Shown: positions 16,407-26,247 of the stretch, piece after piece | Numbering within the stretch: position 1 is the stretch's first letter | How the letters are laid out: every line of letters begins with the position of its first letter | Assembly (NCBI GenBank): GCA_002733645.1 | Contig: NVWL01000003.1 | Span: 82,069-146,068 of the forward strand | Direction of reading: 5' to 3' | From: Oceanobacter sp. | GTDB lineage: Bacteria; Pseudomonadota; Gammaproteobacteria; Pseudomonadales; Oceanobacteraceae | Length of the DNA: 64,000 nucleotides | Position numbers and translations under genes: made by a program | The notes under the pieces: model-generated | The model's database searches: none | What the model was told of the DNA's origin: nothing | Seen by the model: the letters and a program-made list of their open reading frames with translations, nothing else

Positions 16407-17651
16407 ATGAAAAAAATATTATACCGCCCCTTAAAGGCTTGGCTTGTCCTCTGGAGTATTGCAATAACACTGGCTACTGGTTCAGCCTTATCGTTTGCAG
16501 TTGATAATGAAATGAAAGAGATCACACCAGAAAAGGGACCAAATGGTGGGAGGCTGTTAACTCAACAAGATTTAACGATTGAGTTATCAATATTTGAAAC
16601 CGGTATACCACCTGAATTTCGTGTGTGGGTGACGAGCAACGGTGAGCCTGTTGCACCTGAATTGATCCAACTAACTATTAAACTTACCCGCTTAGGTGAT
16701 GTAGTTGATCATATTAACTTTCAACCACAAGCCGATTTTTTGCGTGGTGACATGGAAATCTACGAACCACATTCATTTGTAGTAACGATTGACGCAAACT
16801 ACCAAGGGAAAGAGTATCAATGGAAGTATGACAACTTTGAAGGCCGGACTTTAATTGAAACTAAAGTAGCAGAAGCTATGGATATCCAAACGGCTAAAGC
16901 TGGGCAAGCCATGCTCTCAGAAACAATTGAAGTGTTTGGTCGTATAGTAGCTGCGCAAGATGCACAGCGAAATATTTCGGCTCGCTTTGATGGACAGATT
17001 AAGTCAATGCCCGTGAAATTGGGACAAGCAGTTAAGTCGGGTGATTTACTAGCCACCATTGAGAGTAATGAAAGTTTAAAAGAGTACCGCATAATATCCC
17101 CCATCGACGGTGTTATTGTTGAAAAAAATGCCAATATAAGTGAGCAAACTGATGGTCGAATTTTACTATCAATAACCAACTTACAAGCTCTAAATGCAGA
17201 ACTATCAGTGTTCCCTTCCGACCGTTCACGAGTAAAACTTACAGCCATAGCAAGCATTAATGTTGATGGGGTAAAAGAGAAATTAACCAGTAAAGTGATC
17301 TCTATTGATAGCCACCTTCAAAGTAATCAATCAACGATTGTACGAGTGGCACTTGATAATACCGCTGGGGCTTTATTTCCTGGTCAGTTTGTAACAGGAG
17401 AAATAGAAGTTGCTCGTTATACCGCCCCACTAGCGGTTAAACGAGAAGGCCTACAGGCATTTCGTGATTTCACGGTTGTTTATGCAAAAGTTGGTGAGCA
17501 ATACGAAGTAAGGATGCTTGAGCTTGGCCGTCAGGCTGGAGAATGGATAGAAGTATTGGGTGGGCTGGATGCAGGCACAGAATATGTGACCAAAAACAGT
17601 TTTATTATCAAAGCAGATATCGAAAAATCTGGCGCATCTCACGATCATTAA
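16407..17651 (+). CDS. CzcB/CusB-like periplasmic adaptor of RND metal efflux
   Basis: The roughly 414-residue membrane-fusion protein (HlyD family) joins the inner-membrane pump to the outer-membrane channel. I place the start at ATG 16407; an in-frame TTG at 16395 is weaker. An N-terminal hydrophobic export segment is followed by an extra N-terminal domain (GPNGGRLLTQQDLTIELSIF), seen in CzcB-type adaptors. The barrel-sandwich and lipoyl-like halves come next (ISARFDGQIKSMPVKLGQAV and YRIISPIDGVIVEKNANI). The protein ends SHDH, a metal-ligand-like tail found in CzcB-type adaptors. Ten bases separate it from the pump gene. Confidence 0.9.
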   Translation: MKKILYRPLKAWLVLWSIAITLATGSALSFAVDNEMKEITPEKGPNGGRLLTQQDLTIELSIFETGIPPEFRVWVTSNGEPVAPELIQLTIKLTRLGDVVDHINFQPQADFLRGDMEIYEPHSFVVTIDANYQGKEYQWKYDNFEGRTLIETKVAEAMDIQTAKAGQAMLSETIEVFGRIVAAQDAQRNISARFDGQIKSMPVKLGQAVKSGDLLATIESNESLKEYRIISPIDGVIVEKNANISEQTDGRILLSITNLQALNAELSVFPSDRSRVKLTAIASINVDGVKEKLTSKVISIDSHLQSNQSTIVRVALDNTAGALFPGQFVTGEIEVARYTAPLAVKREGLQAFRDFTVVYAKVGEQYEVRMLELGRQAGEWIEVLGGLDAGTEYVTKNSFIIKADIEKSGASHDH

Positions 17652-17660
17652 GGAAGTATC

Positions 17661-20600
17661 ATGCTCGAATATATTATTCAGTTTTCAATTCAGCGGCGTG
17701 GATTAATCATGGCCGCAGTAATTGCATTATGCGGCCTTGGTTTATGGAATTTTACTAAACTGCCAATTGATGCTGTTCCTGACATTACAAATGTACAGGT
17801 TATGATCAATACAGAAGCTCCAGGCTATACACCACTGGAGGTTGAGCAACGTGTAACGTTTCCTATTGAAACAGCTATGGCAGGATTGCCTAACTTACAA
17901 TTTACGCGTTCTGTATCACGATATGGTCTATCTCAGGTCACAATCATTTTCACCGATGATACTGATATCTATTTTGCACGTCAGCTCGTTAGCGAGCGTT
18001 TATCAGGCGCAAAGTCGAATCTGCCTAGGTTGCTTGAACCCGAACTGGGTCCGATTGCAACGGGTTTAGGTGAAATATTTATGTTTACCGTTGATGCGGA
18101 GCCTGGCGCATTAAATACGGATGGTTCTGAGATAACACCTACTGATTTACGATCGGTTCATGATTGGATTATTCGACCACAACTACTGCGCGTTCCAGGT
18201 GTTGTTGAGGTCAATCCTATCGGGGGTTATAAGCGAGAAGTCTTAGTTGCAATCGATCCTGAGAAACTTCTTTCGTTTCACGTTACGCAAGCGGATGTTG
18301 TCAGTGCAATTCAAAATAACAATCAAAATCGTGGTGTGGGTTTTGTTGAGCACAATGGTTCACAGTGGTTATTACGTGTTCCTGGCCAGCGTGAAAAGAT
18401 TGAAGAGCTTGGCGATTTAGTGATACACAGCGACGACGGCATTCCCGTTCGTATAAAAGATGTTGCCAGTATCGAAGAAGGCAAAGAGTTACGTACCGGT
18501 GCGGCTACACAAAATGGTCGTGAAGTCGTCATGAGTACTGTATTTATGCTTGTGGGTGAGAACAGTCGTACGGTTGCCAAAGCGGTAGCTGAGAGACTAG
18601 AAGAGATAAAACAAGGTCTGCCAACTGGGATCAGTGCAACCGCTGTATATGACCGCACAAACCTTGTCGATAAAACACTGAAGACGGTCCAAGCAAATTT
18701 GGTTGAAGGTGCCTTATTAGTCATCATTATTTTATTCTTCTTGTTAGGTAATATTCGAGCGGCCTTACTAACCGCAGCGGTTATCCCCATTGCAATGCTA
18801 ATGACAATTACAGGAATGGTACACGCTAAAGTCAGCGCCAACTTAATGAGCCTAGGAGCTTTAGATTTTGGTTTATTGGTGGATGGTGCCATTATTATTG
18901 TTGAAAACTGTTTACGAAGATTAAGCCAGGCATCCAAATCCAACTTAACATTAGGTATAAAAGAGCGTTTCGATATTGTCTTCAGTGCAACGCGTGAGGT
19001 TATTCGCCCTGCATTGTTTGGTGTGTTCATAATTACTGCTGTTTACCTACCCATATTTTCTTTGACTGGTGTCGAAGGAAAAATGTTTCACCCAATGGCA
19101 TTAACAGTCGTCATTGCATTGATTTGCTCAATTATTCTTTCAATTACGTTTGTGCCTGCTTGCGTAGCATTGCTATTCAATAAACCAATCGAAGAAAAAG
19201 ACAGTGCGATTATTAAAGCTTCAAGAACGATATACGAACCTCTGCTGAAGTTGGCACTTTCTGCTCGCTGGGTGGTGATTGGTTTTGCATTAGTTTTGGT
19301 TTTTGGATCTGGATTTCTTGCTACAAAGTTAGGAAGCGAATTTGTCCCCAATTTAGATGAGGGCGATATTGCGATGCACGCATTGCGTATTCCTGGGACA
19401 TCTTTGAGTCAGGCAATTGAACTACAAAAAACCTTAGAAGAAAAAATAAAAACCTTACCTGAAGTAAAGCTAATTTTTGCTAAGGTTGGCACCGCTGATG
19501 TAGCTACTGATGCTGTGCCACCAAGCGTTGCCGATAACTTTATAATTTTGAAACCACGAAGCGAGTGGCCTGATCCCAATAAAACTAAAGAACAGGTCGT
19601 CAATGATCTAGCAGCTTTAGTTGAGCCTATTCCAGGTAATCGCTATGAATTTCTGCAACCGATTCAAATGCGATTTAATGAACTATTATCAGGCGTTCGT
19701 GCGGAACTCGCAATCAAAGTATTTGGGGATGATTTTACCCAATTACAAAAAATCGGTAGTGATATTCAAAGTACGATAGCAAGTATTGATGGTATCGCTG
19801 ATATCCAGATGGAAAAAATAACGGGCCTCCCCATTATGACCATGCAACCAAAGCTTGCTGTATTAGCTCAATACGGTTTATCAATTCATGATGTTCAAGA
19901 GCAATTGGCTGTTGCTCTGGGTGGTGAAGTTGCGGGACAGTTTTATGAGGGTGATAGACGCAGTAATATCGTTGTGCGACTACCTGAGCAACGAAGATCT
20001 GATATGGATCGCTTACGCTACTTACCCATTCAGCTGTCGAATATGGACGCTGTTCCACTGCAAGAGTTGGTGACACTAGAATTAGTTGAGGGCTTTAATC
20101 AAGTGAACCGTGAGAATGGTAAGCGACGCATCGTCGTGACAGCGAACGTACGTGGTCGCGACTTAGGCTCATTTGTTTCGGATATCCAAACCGCTATCAA
20201 TGCATCAGTCGATGTACCTGCTGGCTACTGGATAGAATATGGTGGTACTTATCAAAAGCTCCAATCCGCCTCAAAACGTTTAACTCTAGTGGTGCCCATC
20301 ACATTAGTAATGATTATTGGCTTGTTAATCTTGGCTCTGGGTTCGTTTAAAGATGCCATGATTATTTTCACGGGTGTTCCTTTAGCGTTAACAGGGGGAG
20401 TATTATTTTTAGTATTACGCGACATACCTTTCTCTATATCAGCCGCTGTCGGTTTCATTGCATTATCGGGTATAGCCATTCTTAACGGACTGGTAATGGT
20501 CTCATTTATTAGGGATCTGATACATGATGGCTTCTCTGTTGAGAAAGCAATAATTCAAGGGGCACTTACCCGTTTGCGGCCTGTTCTAACCACGGCTTTA

Positions 20601-20780
20601 GTTGCTTCACTTGGATTCGTGCCAATGGCTTTAAATACGGGTATAGGGTCTGAAGTTCAACGTCCCTTAGCAACAGTTGTTATCGGAGGCATTATATCGT
20701 CTACGCTACTAACTTTGTTTGTACTACCTGTACTTTATCGCTTGCTCCATAAAGACACCCAATCTGTAAAAAATACTTAG
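17661..20780 (+). CDS. CzcA-like heavy-metal RND efflux pump
   Basis: The 1,039-residue inner-membrane proton/metal antiporter has the usual RND layout: one helix near the N-terminus, a large periplasmic loop, helices 2-6 from about 335, a second large loop, and helices to the end. The proton-relay motif in helix 4 is DFGLLVDGAIIIVEN, with Asp402, Asp408 and Glu415. These are the same numbers as in CzcA of Cupriavidus. This points to the Zn/Co/Cd branch rather than the Cu/Ag (CusA) branch, but the ion cannot be fixed from sequence alone. It is the core of the transposon cargo. Confidence 0.93.
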   Translation: MLEYIIQFSIQRRGLIMAAVIALCGLGLWNFTKLPIDAVPDITNVQVMINTEAPGYTPLEVEQRVTFPIETAMAGLPNLQFTRSVSRYGLSQVTIIFTDDTDIYFARQLVSERLSGAKSNLPRLLEPELGPIATGLGEIFMFTVDAEPGALNTDGSEITPTDLRSVHDWIIRPQLLRVPGVVEVNPIGGYKREVLVAIDPEKLLSFHVTQADVVSAIQNNNQNRGVGFVEHNGSQWLLRVPGQREKIEELGDLVIHSDDGIPVRIKDVASIEEGKELRTGAATQNGREVVMSTVFMLVGENSRTVAKAVAERLEEIKQGLPTGISATAVYDRTNLVDKTLKTVQANLVEGALLVIIILFFLLGNIRAALLTAAVIPIAMLMTITGMVHAKVSANLMSLGALDFGLLVDGAIIIVENCLRRLSQASKSNLTLGIKERFDIVFSATREVIRPALFGVFIITAVYLPIFSLTGVEGKMFHPMALTVVIALICSIILSITFVPACVALLFNKPIEEKDSAIIKASRTIYEPLLKLALSARWVVIGFALVLVFGSGFLATKLGSEFVPNLDEGDIAMHALRIPGTSLSQAIELQKTLEEKIKTLPEVKLIFAKVGTADVATDAVPPSVADNFIILKPRSEWPDPNKTKEQVVNDLAALVEPIPGNRYEFLQPIQMRFNELLSGVRAELAIKVFGDDFTQLQKIGSDIQSTIASIDGIADIQMEKITGLPIMTMQPKLAVLAQYGLSIHDVQEQLAVALGGEVAGQFYEGDRRSNIVVRLPEQRRSDMDRLRYLPIQLSNMDAVPLQELVTLELVEGFNQVNRENGKRRIVVTANVRGRDLGSFVSDIQTAINASVDVPAGYWIEYGGTYQKLQSASKRLTLVVPITLVMIIGLLILALGSFKDAMIIFTGVPLALTGGVLFLVLRDIPFSISAAVGFIALSGIAILNGLVMVSFIRDLIHDGFSVEKAIIQGALTRLRPVLTTALVASLGFVPMALNTGIGSEVQRPLATVVIGGIISSTLLTLFVLPVLYRLLHKDTQSVKNT

Positions 20781-20835
20781 ATTAATAATAGCAGTGATAT
20801 AAAAATTACTGCATACCATTACTTTAGAGGTTCAT

Positions 20836-21696
20836 ATGTTTAAAATTATATTAGTCTTTTTCTTCACGTGCCTAAGCACTACTGCTTTCGCACACGGCAT
20901 GTCTGCTGCTGATCAAGCACGTATTCTTAATGCAGGTTACTTCGAATATTTAACGCTTGGTGCGACACACATGCTCTCAGGGTATGACCATTTATTATTC
21001 TTATTTGGTGTTATTTTCTTTTTAACACGATTTAGAGATATTCTAAAATTCATCACTGCGTTTACCGTTGGCCATTCCATCACCCTTATCTTTGCAACCA
21101 TTTATGAAATTAACGCTAATTATTACCTAATTGATGCGGTTATCGCATTAACGGTTTGCTATAAAGCATTTGATAACTTGGGTGGATTTAAAAAACACCT
21201 ACAAATGGAATCACCCAACCTAACATGGATGGTATTTATTTTTGGTTTGATACACGGTTTTGGTTTATCAACACGTTTGCAGCAGCTCCCTCTTGGAGAA
21301 GACCATTTAGTCTTAAAAATACTGTCATTTAACGTAGGGGTTGAGCTAGGCCAGATAATTGCTCTAACTATTATGCTTGTGATATTAGCGGGTTGGAGAA
21401 AAACAGAATCCTTTAATCGCTTCAGCAAAGCATCAAATGTTATTCTAATGATACTGGGTGGACTACTTCTATTAATGCAGCTCCACGGATATCAGCACTC
21501 TAAATATTCAGATGATTTCCCTTTGAATAAAGATGATCACTCACATATTCATGAAGATATGGAAAGTGAAGCATCAGAGCTATCGAACTATCCGGTTAAA
21601 TTGAATCTTGATGTTCAAGCTCCTAAAGAAAAAGTAATCGATGAAGAGCCAGTTAGTGAGCACTCCCACGATGGCCAAAACTCTCACAAACATTAA
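20836..21696 (+). CDS. HupE/UreJ-like membrane protein with a His-rich tail
   Basis: The 286-residue protein has a signal peptide (ends TAFAHG) and then about six membrane helices with family motifs (LGATHMLSGYDHLLFLFGVIFFL, FTVGHSITL, GLIHGFGLS). The soluble C-terminus is packed with His, Asp and Glu (DDHSHIHEDMES, EHSHDGQNSHKH). HupE/UreJ relatives are nickel or metal transporters, and the His tail probably binds metal. The location 55 bp after the pump suggests a role in handling the same ion. Direction of transport is unknown. Confidence 0.8.
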   Translation: MFKIILVFFFTCLSTTAFAHGMSAADQARILNAGYFEYLTLGATHMLSGYDHLLFLFGVIFFLTRFRDILKFITAFTVGHSITLIFATIYEINANYYLIDAVIALTVCYKAFDNLGGFKKHLQMESPNLTWMVFIFGLIHGFGLSTRLQQLPLGEDHLVLKILSFNVGVELGQIIALTIMLVILAGWRKTESFNRFSKASNVILMILGGLLLLMQLHGYQHSKYSDDFPLNKDDHSHIHEDMESEASELSNYPVKLNLDVQAPKEKVIDEEPVSEHSHDGQNSHKH

Positions 21697-21719
21697 TACA
21701 ATAAAATAAAGGTGATTTT

Positions 21720-22067
21720 ATGAAAACTATTCAAACAATTTTTGCAGCATTAGTACTATTGACTTCTCAGCTAGCATATTCTCACGGCAGTCATGCACCC
21801 GTAATGAACGAAGCTCAAATAATGGCTTTGGGCGTTAGTGCAGCCTCACAATTTTCGACTCAAGATACAGGGCTACCCATTGGAAAACTTCCAGAGAGCT
21901 GGGCAAATATTAAAGAGAACAATGTATCAATACATAAAAAAGGTAGAGGTTATTATATTCTGAAAATAGAGAATGGAGCTGATGAAAGAATTCTTTATGT
22001 TTTAGTGTCGAATGCCGGTAGAGTTTATGATGCCAATTTCACAGGGGCTTTCAAAGATATTAAGTGA
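21720..22067 (+). CDS. Small secreted DUF6488-like protein
   Basis: The 115-residue protein has a clear signal peptide (cleavage after SQLAYS). The mature part begins HGSHAPVMNEAQ, with a His-containing start that could bind metal. I recognise it as resembling the DUF6488 family that often sits at the end of czc-type operons; the function is unknown. It is the last gene of the cargo operon, 23 bp after the HupE-like gene, and is followed by a terminator. Confidence 0.65.
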   Translation: MKTIQTIFAALVLLTSQLAYSHGSHAPVMNEAQIMALGVSAASQFSTQDTGLPIGKLPESWANIKENNVSIHKKGRGYYILKIENGADERILYVLVSNAGRVYDANFTGAFKDIK

Positions 22068-22098
22068 GACTGAAAGTATTATACTCGTATAATAAAGA

Positions 22099-22133
22099 TT
22101 AACTGTCACGTTTATTAACGACAGTTAATTTTT
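22099..22133 (+). terminator. Terminator after the metal-efflux operon
   Basis: TTAACTGTC (22099-22107) pairs with GACAGTTAA (22120-22128) and is followed by TTTTT. It lies 32 bp after the last cargo stop. Confidence 0.7.
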
Positions 22134-22150
22134 AATTATGACTCTAAACC

Positions 22151-22420
22151 TGAATCCCACCTAACTCACAAGACACCCTTTAACTATGTAACGAGTTAAC
22201 AGAGTCGGTCACTATGGCTGGTGAACGATACAACGAAGAATTCAAGGTAGCAGTAATTAACTAGATAAGCGAAGTTAGATATTCAATAGTCTCTGCTGCT
22301 AAGCGTTTAGATATAATAATGGATAAACTATCTGACGGGTGTGGCTCGGTAAAGTGCTCATATAAGGCTTTGAGTATTCAGTAATTAATATTTAGCGTTG
22401 GTGAGAAAAGCTGATCCCGA
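22151..22420 (+). pseudogene. Decayed 5' fragment of an IS3-family element
   Basis: The sequence starts with TGAATCCCACCTA, a degraded terminal repeat, and follows the intact IS at 11665 for about 170 bp. ATG at 22214 opens the OrfA frame (GERYNEEFKVAVI), but a TAG at 22262 ends it after 16 codons. Similarity fades after about 22330. It has the same orientation as the intact copy and lies on the opposite side of the metal cargo. Confidence 0.85.
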
Positions 22421-22445
22421 AGCTGAGAGGCGATTGAGCTTAAAA

Positions 22446-22593
22446 GTTAACAACTTTATTGTTACGCTTTTATTGGAAAGAAAGGCCAGGTAGAGTTTTA
22501 GTTAACAACTTTATTTAATTCTTAAAAAATCGTGGGCTATATAAATCAATGACTTACGAGCCATTCAGTTAACAACTTTATTGTTAACCGACA
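22446..22593. repeat. TnsB-binding repeats, distal end (three spaced copies)
   Basis: GTTAACAACTTTATTGT occurs at 22446-22462 and 22568-22584. A variant ending TTA lies at 22501-22517. They are the inverted form of the repeats at the tnsA end. The last one runs into the terminal AACCGACA ending at 22593. Wide spacing of three sites over about 150 bp matches the left end of Tn7. Confidence 0.93.
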
Positions 22594-22598
22594 TTTCC
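22594..22598. repeat. Target-site duplication (TTTCC), distal side
   Basis: This is identical to 3846-3850 and adjoins the last base of the transposon. Confidence 0.95.
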
Positions 22599-22717
22599 GA
22601 ACCTGAGAATACGTTAATATCTCTTTGTGTTAGCCGCCCCCGTCATGTTCAGCAACCTACTATAAGTCTTTAGTTTACAAACAATCACTAAACGACTTGG
22701 CATAATCGTTATTTTTA

Positions 22718-24814
22718 TCAATAACGGAATTGCTTCAGCGTGTTTTGTAGGGATGTTGCTAACTCAGCTAACTGGTCAGCGGATGCCCGTGTATCATCAG
22801 CAAAGATTTGAGACTCTCCGCCAATAATATTAATTTGTTCTACATTTCCCGCCGCTTCACTCACAGCCTGACTTTGATTATCAGCTCCAGTAGAAATGTC
22901 ACGATTTAGCTTAAGAATCGTTTCCACAGCATCATTTATCTGACCCAGCGAGGCCGCTACCAATTGCGACTGATCAACTGTTTCATACACCTGATCACGG
23001 CCTTCGGTCATGATACTCATCACTTGCTTAGCATCTTGGTTCAACGTATCCAGAATTCCGCCAATTTCTGCCGCAGACGCCTGAGTTCGACCTGCTAGCA
23101 TACGAACTTCATCAGCAACGACGGCAAAACCCCTCCCTTGTTCTCCCGCTCGAGCTGCCTCAATCGCTGCATTAAGAGCCAAAAGATTAGTTTGCTCAGT
23201 AATCTCACGAATCACGGTTAACACACTAATAACGTTGCTGCTGGTCTCAGCGAGCCGCTCCATAGAGATCACACCTGATTCAATTTTTTCCGCTAATTTA
23301 GAGACTGAAGCCGCCGATGCTTGAACCTGTTTTTGACCCGCGCTTGCATGCCCACAAGCAAGTTGAGCCGACTCAAGTGCATTGCCTGCGGAGCTAGCAG
23401 TTTCGGCAAAGCTATGGGATAGCTCTTCCATCACCGTAGCCACTTGCCCAGTTTCATTCGCTTGACGCTGAATTGCCTCACGACTGAGTTTTGCAATTTC
23501 AGTGGCGGAAGCAACTGAGCCACCCAGCTGCTCAGCAACATGACCGACAGAACGAACTGTCTCCTGCAGCCGTTCGATAAAGCGATTGAAGTGCCCAGAC
23601 AAGACACCAGCTTCTCTTACACCGGATACATTGAGGCGCCGCGTTAAATCGCCCTCGCCTGACGCAATGTCGTTAAGTGCCTGGGATATATGGTCGAGAG
23701 GCCGAGTTATAAGGCGGGTGATCATAAATGCTAACGTTGATAAAAGAACGAGTACAATCAAACTAGTCACAATACTGCCGGTGATAATTCCATCAATGCG
23801 ACTCGCCGCTGAGGTTCTTACCGCAGTACTTTCGGTACGAACTTGTTCTGTTTGTGTCGTTGAAAGTTCGCTCACACTGTCGACCAACGTCATCATGCCG
23901 GAACTGTAGGTAGCCAGTTCTTTGGTGAATCCTAAGTTGGCTTCTCTCAGGCGCAGTAGAGACTCCTCTCCGCTAAATAATAACCCAGCCAGAGCCACTC
24001 TTTGTTGCTTCATCACCTCCACCAGCTTAGCAAGCTCCGGCGAGTCTGCCGTTGCACTGGCTAAAACATTGAGCTGTTTATCTAACCGTTTAAACAGTGG
24101 CAAAGAGACGTTTTTCTCTAAACTGATTAAACTCGACACATCAGGTGCGTTTTGAATCTGGAATGACAAAGCGTTGAATCGTGCAGCCGTTTCAGCCAAA
24201 GCAACCGAGGTTACAGAAACAGTTTCCTTATCGCCTAGCGTGAATTCATAAAGCGCTTGCGACATAGCCCGCCAATTATTATCCGCACCAACATCAGCAC
24301 CGGCTTCTAACTTTTTAAATTGGCGTTTTAAACCGCGCAGTTCGCGCTTAACCATCAACGCACTTTTACCTTTGAGCGCGTTAGAATCGCGTTGCATTTC
24401 ATGAATCAATACATCAACAGAACTTGTTGTCTGGCTCACTTTTTCAATGTTAGCCAGTAACTTACTTTTGGATTGATATAACAAGGATTCAGTGTGACTT
24501 AGCTCTGATAAGACAGACTTCAGTTCGATTGATACTTCGTCGTCAAGTATGGGCGGTTGTTCTTGCCACTCGTGCAACGCCTCCGGTGACTGTGCTACGA
24601 GCACCTGCAAAGCTTCAACCAGAATGTCACTGTTACGCTGAGACTGACTGACTAATGCCAAAGATTGATCAGTCTCAACCGCAAGACTTTCACCCGACTC
24701 TTCAGCCACCCGCCCTAACCAGACGGTCATTGCTGAGACGATCAAAACCGAGATCAAAGCAATGGTTGATAATCCTACGAGCAACTGACGAATGGATACA
24801 CTTACCCCTGTCAT
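22718..24814 (-). CDS. Methyl-accepting chemotaxis protein
   Basis: The 698-residue transmembrane chemoreceptor has TM1 at about 8-30, a long periplasmic helical sensor region of about 300 residues, TM2 (about 335-360) and a HAMP domain ([28 protein letters not shown]). The cytoplasmic signalling hairpin follows, with the invariant tip [32 protein letters not shown]. No C-terminal CheR-binding pentapeptide is seen. It lies 26 bp downstream of a periplasmic binding protein gene on the same strand, suggesting that the binding protein presents a ligand to this receptor. Confidence 0.95.
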   Translation of the reverse strand: MTGVSVSIRQLLVGLSTIALISVLIVSAMTVWLGRVAEESGESLAVETDQSLALVSQSQRNSDILVEALQVLVAQSPEALHEWQEQPPILDDEVSIELKSVLSELSHTESLLYQSKSKLLANIEKVSQTTSSVDVLIHEMQRDSNALKGKSALMVKRELRGLKRQFKKLEAGADVGADNNWRAMSQALYEFTLGDKETVSVTSVALAETAARFNALSFQIQNAPDVSSLISLEKNVSLPLFKRLDKQLNVLASATADSPELAKLVEVMKQQRVALAGLLFSGEESLLRLREANLGFTKELATYSSGMMTLVDSVSELSTTQTEQVRTESTAVRTSAASRIDGIITGSIVTSLIVLVLLSTLAFMITRLITRPLDHISQALNDIASGEGDLTRRLNVSGVREAGVLSGHFNRFIERLQETVRSVGHVAEQLGGSVASATEIAKLSREAIQRQANETGQVATVMEELSHSFAETASSAGNALESAQLACGHASAGQKQVQASAASVSKLAEKIESGVISMERLAETSSNVISVLTVIREITEQTNLLALNAAIEAARAGEQGRGFAVVADEVRMLAGRTQASAAEIGGILDTLNQDAKQVMSIMTEGRDQVYETVDQSQLVAASLGQINDAVETILKLNRDISTGADNQSQAVSEAAGNVEQINIIGGESQIFADDTRASADQLAELATSLQNTLKQFRY

Positions 24815-24840
24815 ACCTCCCCCTTTTATTTAGCGCAAAC

Positions 24841-26028
24841 TTAGCGTAAATCAGACCAGTTAAGCGCTTCATAATGTCCATTACGAATCACGGTGGGCCA
24901 CACTTCATGACTTGCTTGATGTTGATCAGCCGCGAAGGAAACGGGAACATCAATTCCTACATCTAAATTATTCAGCCCTTCAAGGCCATCAATAAGGCCT
25001 TCGCGAGAAACACTTGTCGCATTTTTCAAACCTTCCACCAATATCCTTGCCGCCAGATACCCCTCTAACGACACAAAATCAGGGGCAGCACCTTGACCAA
25101 ACTCTGCAAGATCTGCACGGTACTGACTAACCCCAGCAAGATCCGATTCATAATGCGGAACCACTTGCGTCACGACAACGCCATCCGCTTGATCACCCAA
25201 TGCTTTTAACAAGGGCAAGCTGCCCACAAAGGACACATTCACAAACACAACCCCTTCGAGATCAAGTTTCGCTTGGCGTATAAACTCTGCGCAGGGCGCA
25301 TACGCGCCGACCATGATGATCGCTTTAGGTTCGATATCCGCATCTAAAATAGCACCTAACGCACCCTCAATATTAGTTGTATTACGAGCATAACGGCCGT
25401 GAGCCAAGGTATCTGTTGCATCAAAACCACGTGCTTTTAGTGCTTTTACTGCGCCATTGAAACCGGCATCACCATAACCATCGTTCTGTGTAAAAAAGGC
25501 GATTTCTTCTGGTTTAATGCCCGTGCTCAGCAAGCCGTCAACCATGGCTGCCGTCTCTTCCGCATAACTAGCGCGATAGTTAATAACGTATCGATCAGGA
25601 GGCGTCTGGCGAAGTACTCCAGCTCCGGTGTAGGCCCCAAACAGCAGTGTCTTTTTGGCATTGGCAATGGGAACTGTCACGATGGCGGTTGGTGTGCCGA
25701 CATTACCCATTACTGCGACGACATTATCATTATCAATGAGAGTCTCCATGTTGGGGGCTGCTCGGTCAGGCTCATAGCCATCATCTAAGGCCACCAATTC
25801 AATCGACCGACCTTGAACCCCTCCGGCTGCATTCACTCTGGCAAAGTAACTTTCAATGCCTGTTTTCACACCATTCCCAAGTGCTGATGCCGGGCCGGTT
25901 AATGCCGCGGACATTCCTACTTTAATAGTGTCAGCAACGACTAATGAGGAGGCCAGCGCCAGGGCAGCGGCGGCAAGAAGTCTTGCGATGTATTGTCTTG
26001 GTTTCATACGCGCACCGTATTTATCCAT
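24841..26028 (-). CDS. Periplasmic ligand-binding protein (LivK/Peripla_BP_6 type)
   Basis: The 395-residue protein has a signal peptide (LLAAAALALASSLVVA). The mature part begins DTIKVGMSAALTGPASALGNGVKTG, the typical start of the amino-acid/amide-binding ABC periplasmic proteins. The two lobes and the FTQNDGYGDAGFNGAVKAL hinge segment fit the family. No permease or ATPase genes are adjacent; the only partner is the chemoreceptor gene. It may therefore serve in sensing rather than transport. The ligand is unknown. It is first in the operon. Confidence 0.9.
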   Translation of the reverse strand: MDKYGARMKPRQYIARLLAAAALALASSLVVADTIKVGMSAALTGPASALGNGVKTGIESYFARVNAAGGVQGRSIELVALDDGYEPDRAAPNMETLIDNDNVVAVMGNVGTPTAIVTVPIANAKKTLLFGAYTGAGVLRQTPPDRYVINYRASYAEETAAMVDGLLSTGIKPEEIAFFTQNDGYGDAGFNGAVKALKARGFDATDTLAHGRYARNTTNIEGALGAILDADIEPKAIIMVGAYAPCAEFIRQAKLDLEGVVFVNVSFVGSLPLLKALGDQADGVVVTQVVPHYESDLAGVSQYRADLAEFGQGAAPDFVSLEGYLAARILVEGLKNATSVSREGLIDGLEGLNNLDVGIDVPVSFAADQHQASHEVWPTVIRNGHYEALNWSDLR

Positions 26029-26247
26029 AATGAAGTGATTTTTTGAGTATAGAGGCCTATTCGAAATCTGTAGGGTTAAAAGAAAAACTTACTCGCAGCA
26101 TTTATCATTCCTGTCTTTTATGCGTTCACTACTGAGGGAGGTCACTCACCATCAATAGCTTGTAAAGCCCCGTTGGTCGGGCAACAATGGCTAACCGGCG
26201 GCCTCGCTTCAGGCCTAATTTTTATTTTTGCTATTAACGGGTTCCGA

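Larger units (their letters stand above)
3851..22593 (+). mobile_element. Complete Tn7-like transposon at attTn7, 18,743 bp, carrying metal efflux
   Basis: The ends are inverted: TGTCGGTTAACAATAAAG at 3851 and its complement ending CCGACA at 22593. Both are flanked by TTTCC. The glmS-proximal end has three closely packed TnsB-type sites and adjoins tnsA, as the right end of Tn7 does. The distal end has three spread-out sites, as the left end of Tn7 does. Inside are tnsA, tnsB, tnsC, tnsD and tnsE in that order, an IS3-family insertion, the metal cargo and a decayed IS3 copy. The tns genes and ends look intact, so the element may still be active. It is visibly more AT-rich than the flanking backbone. 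Confidence 0.97.

Noticed and set aside
18323-19030. 235-codon minus-strand frame inside the pump gene
   Set aside because: It lies wholly within czcA, whose motifs are complete on the other strand.
3851-22593. CRISPR-associated transposon
   Set aside because: There is no cas gene or array inside; TnsD and TnsE are both present and the site is glmS, so it is a classical Tn7-type element.
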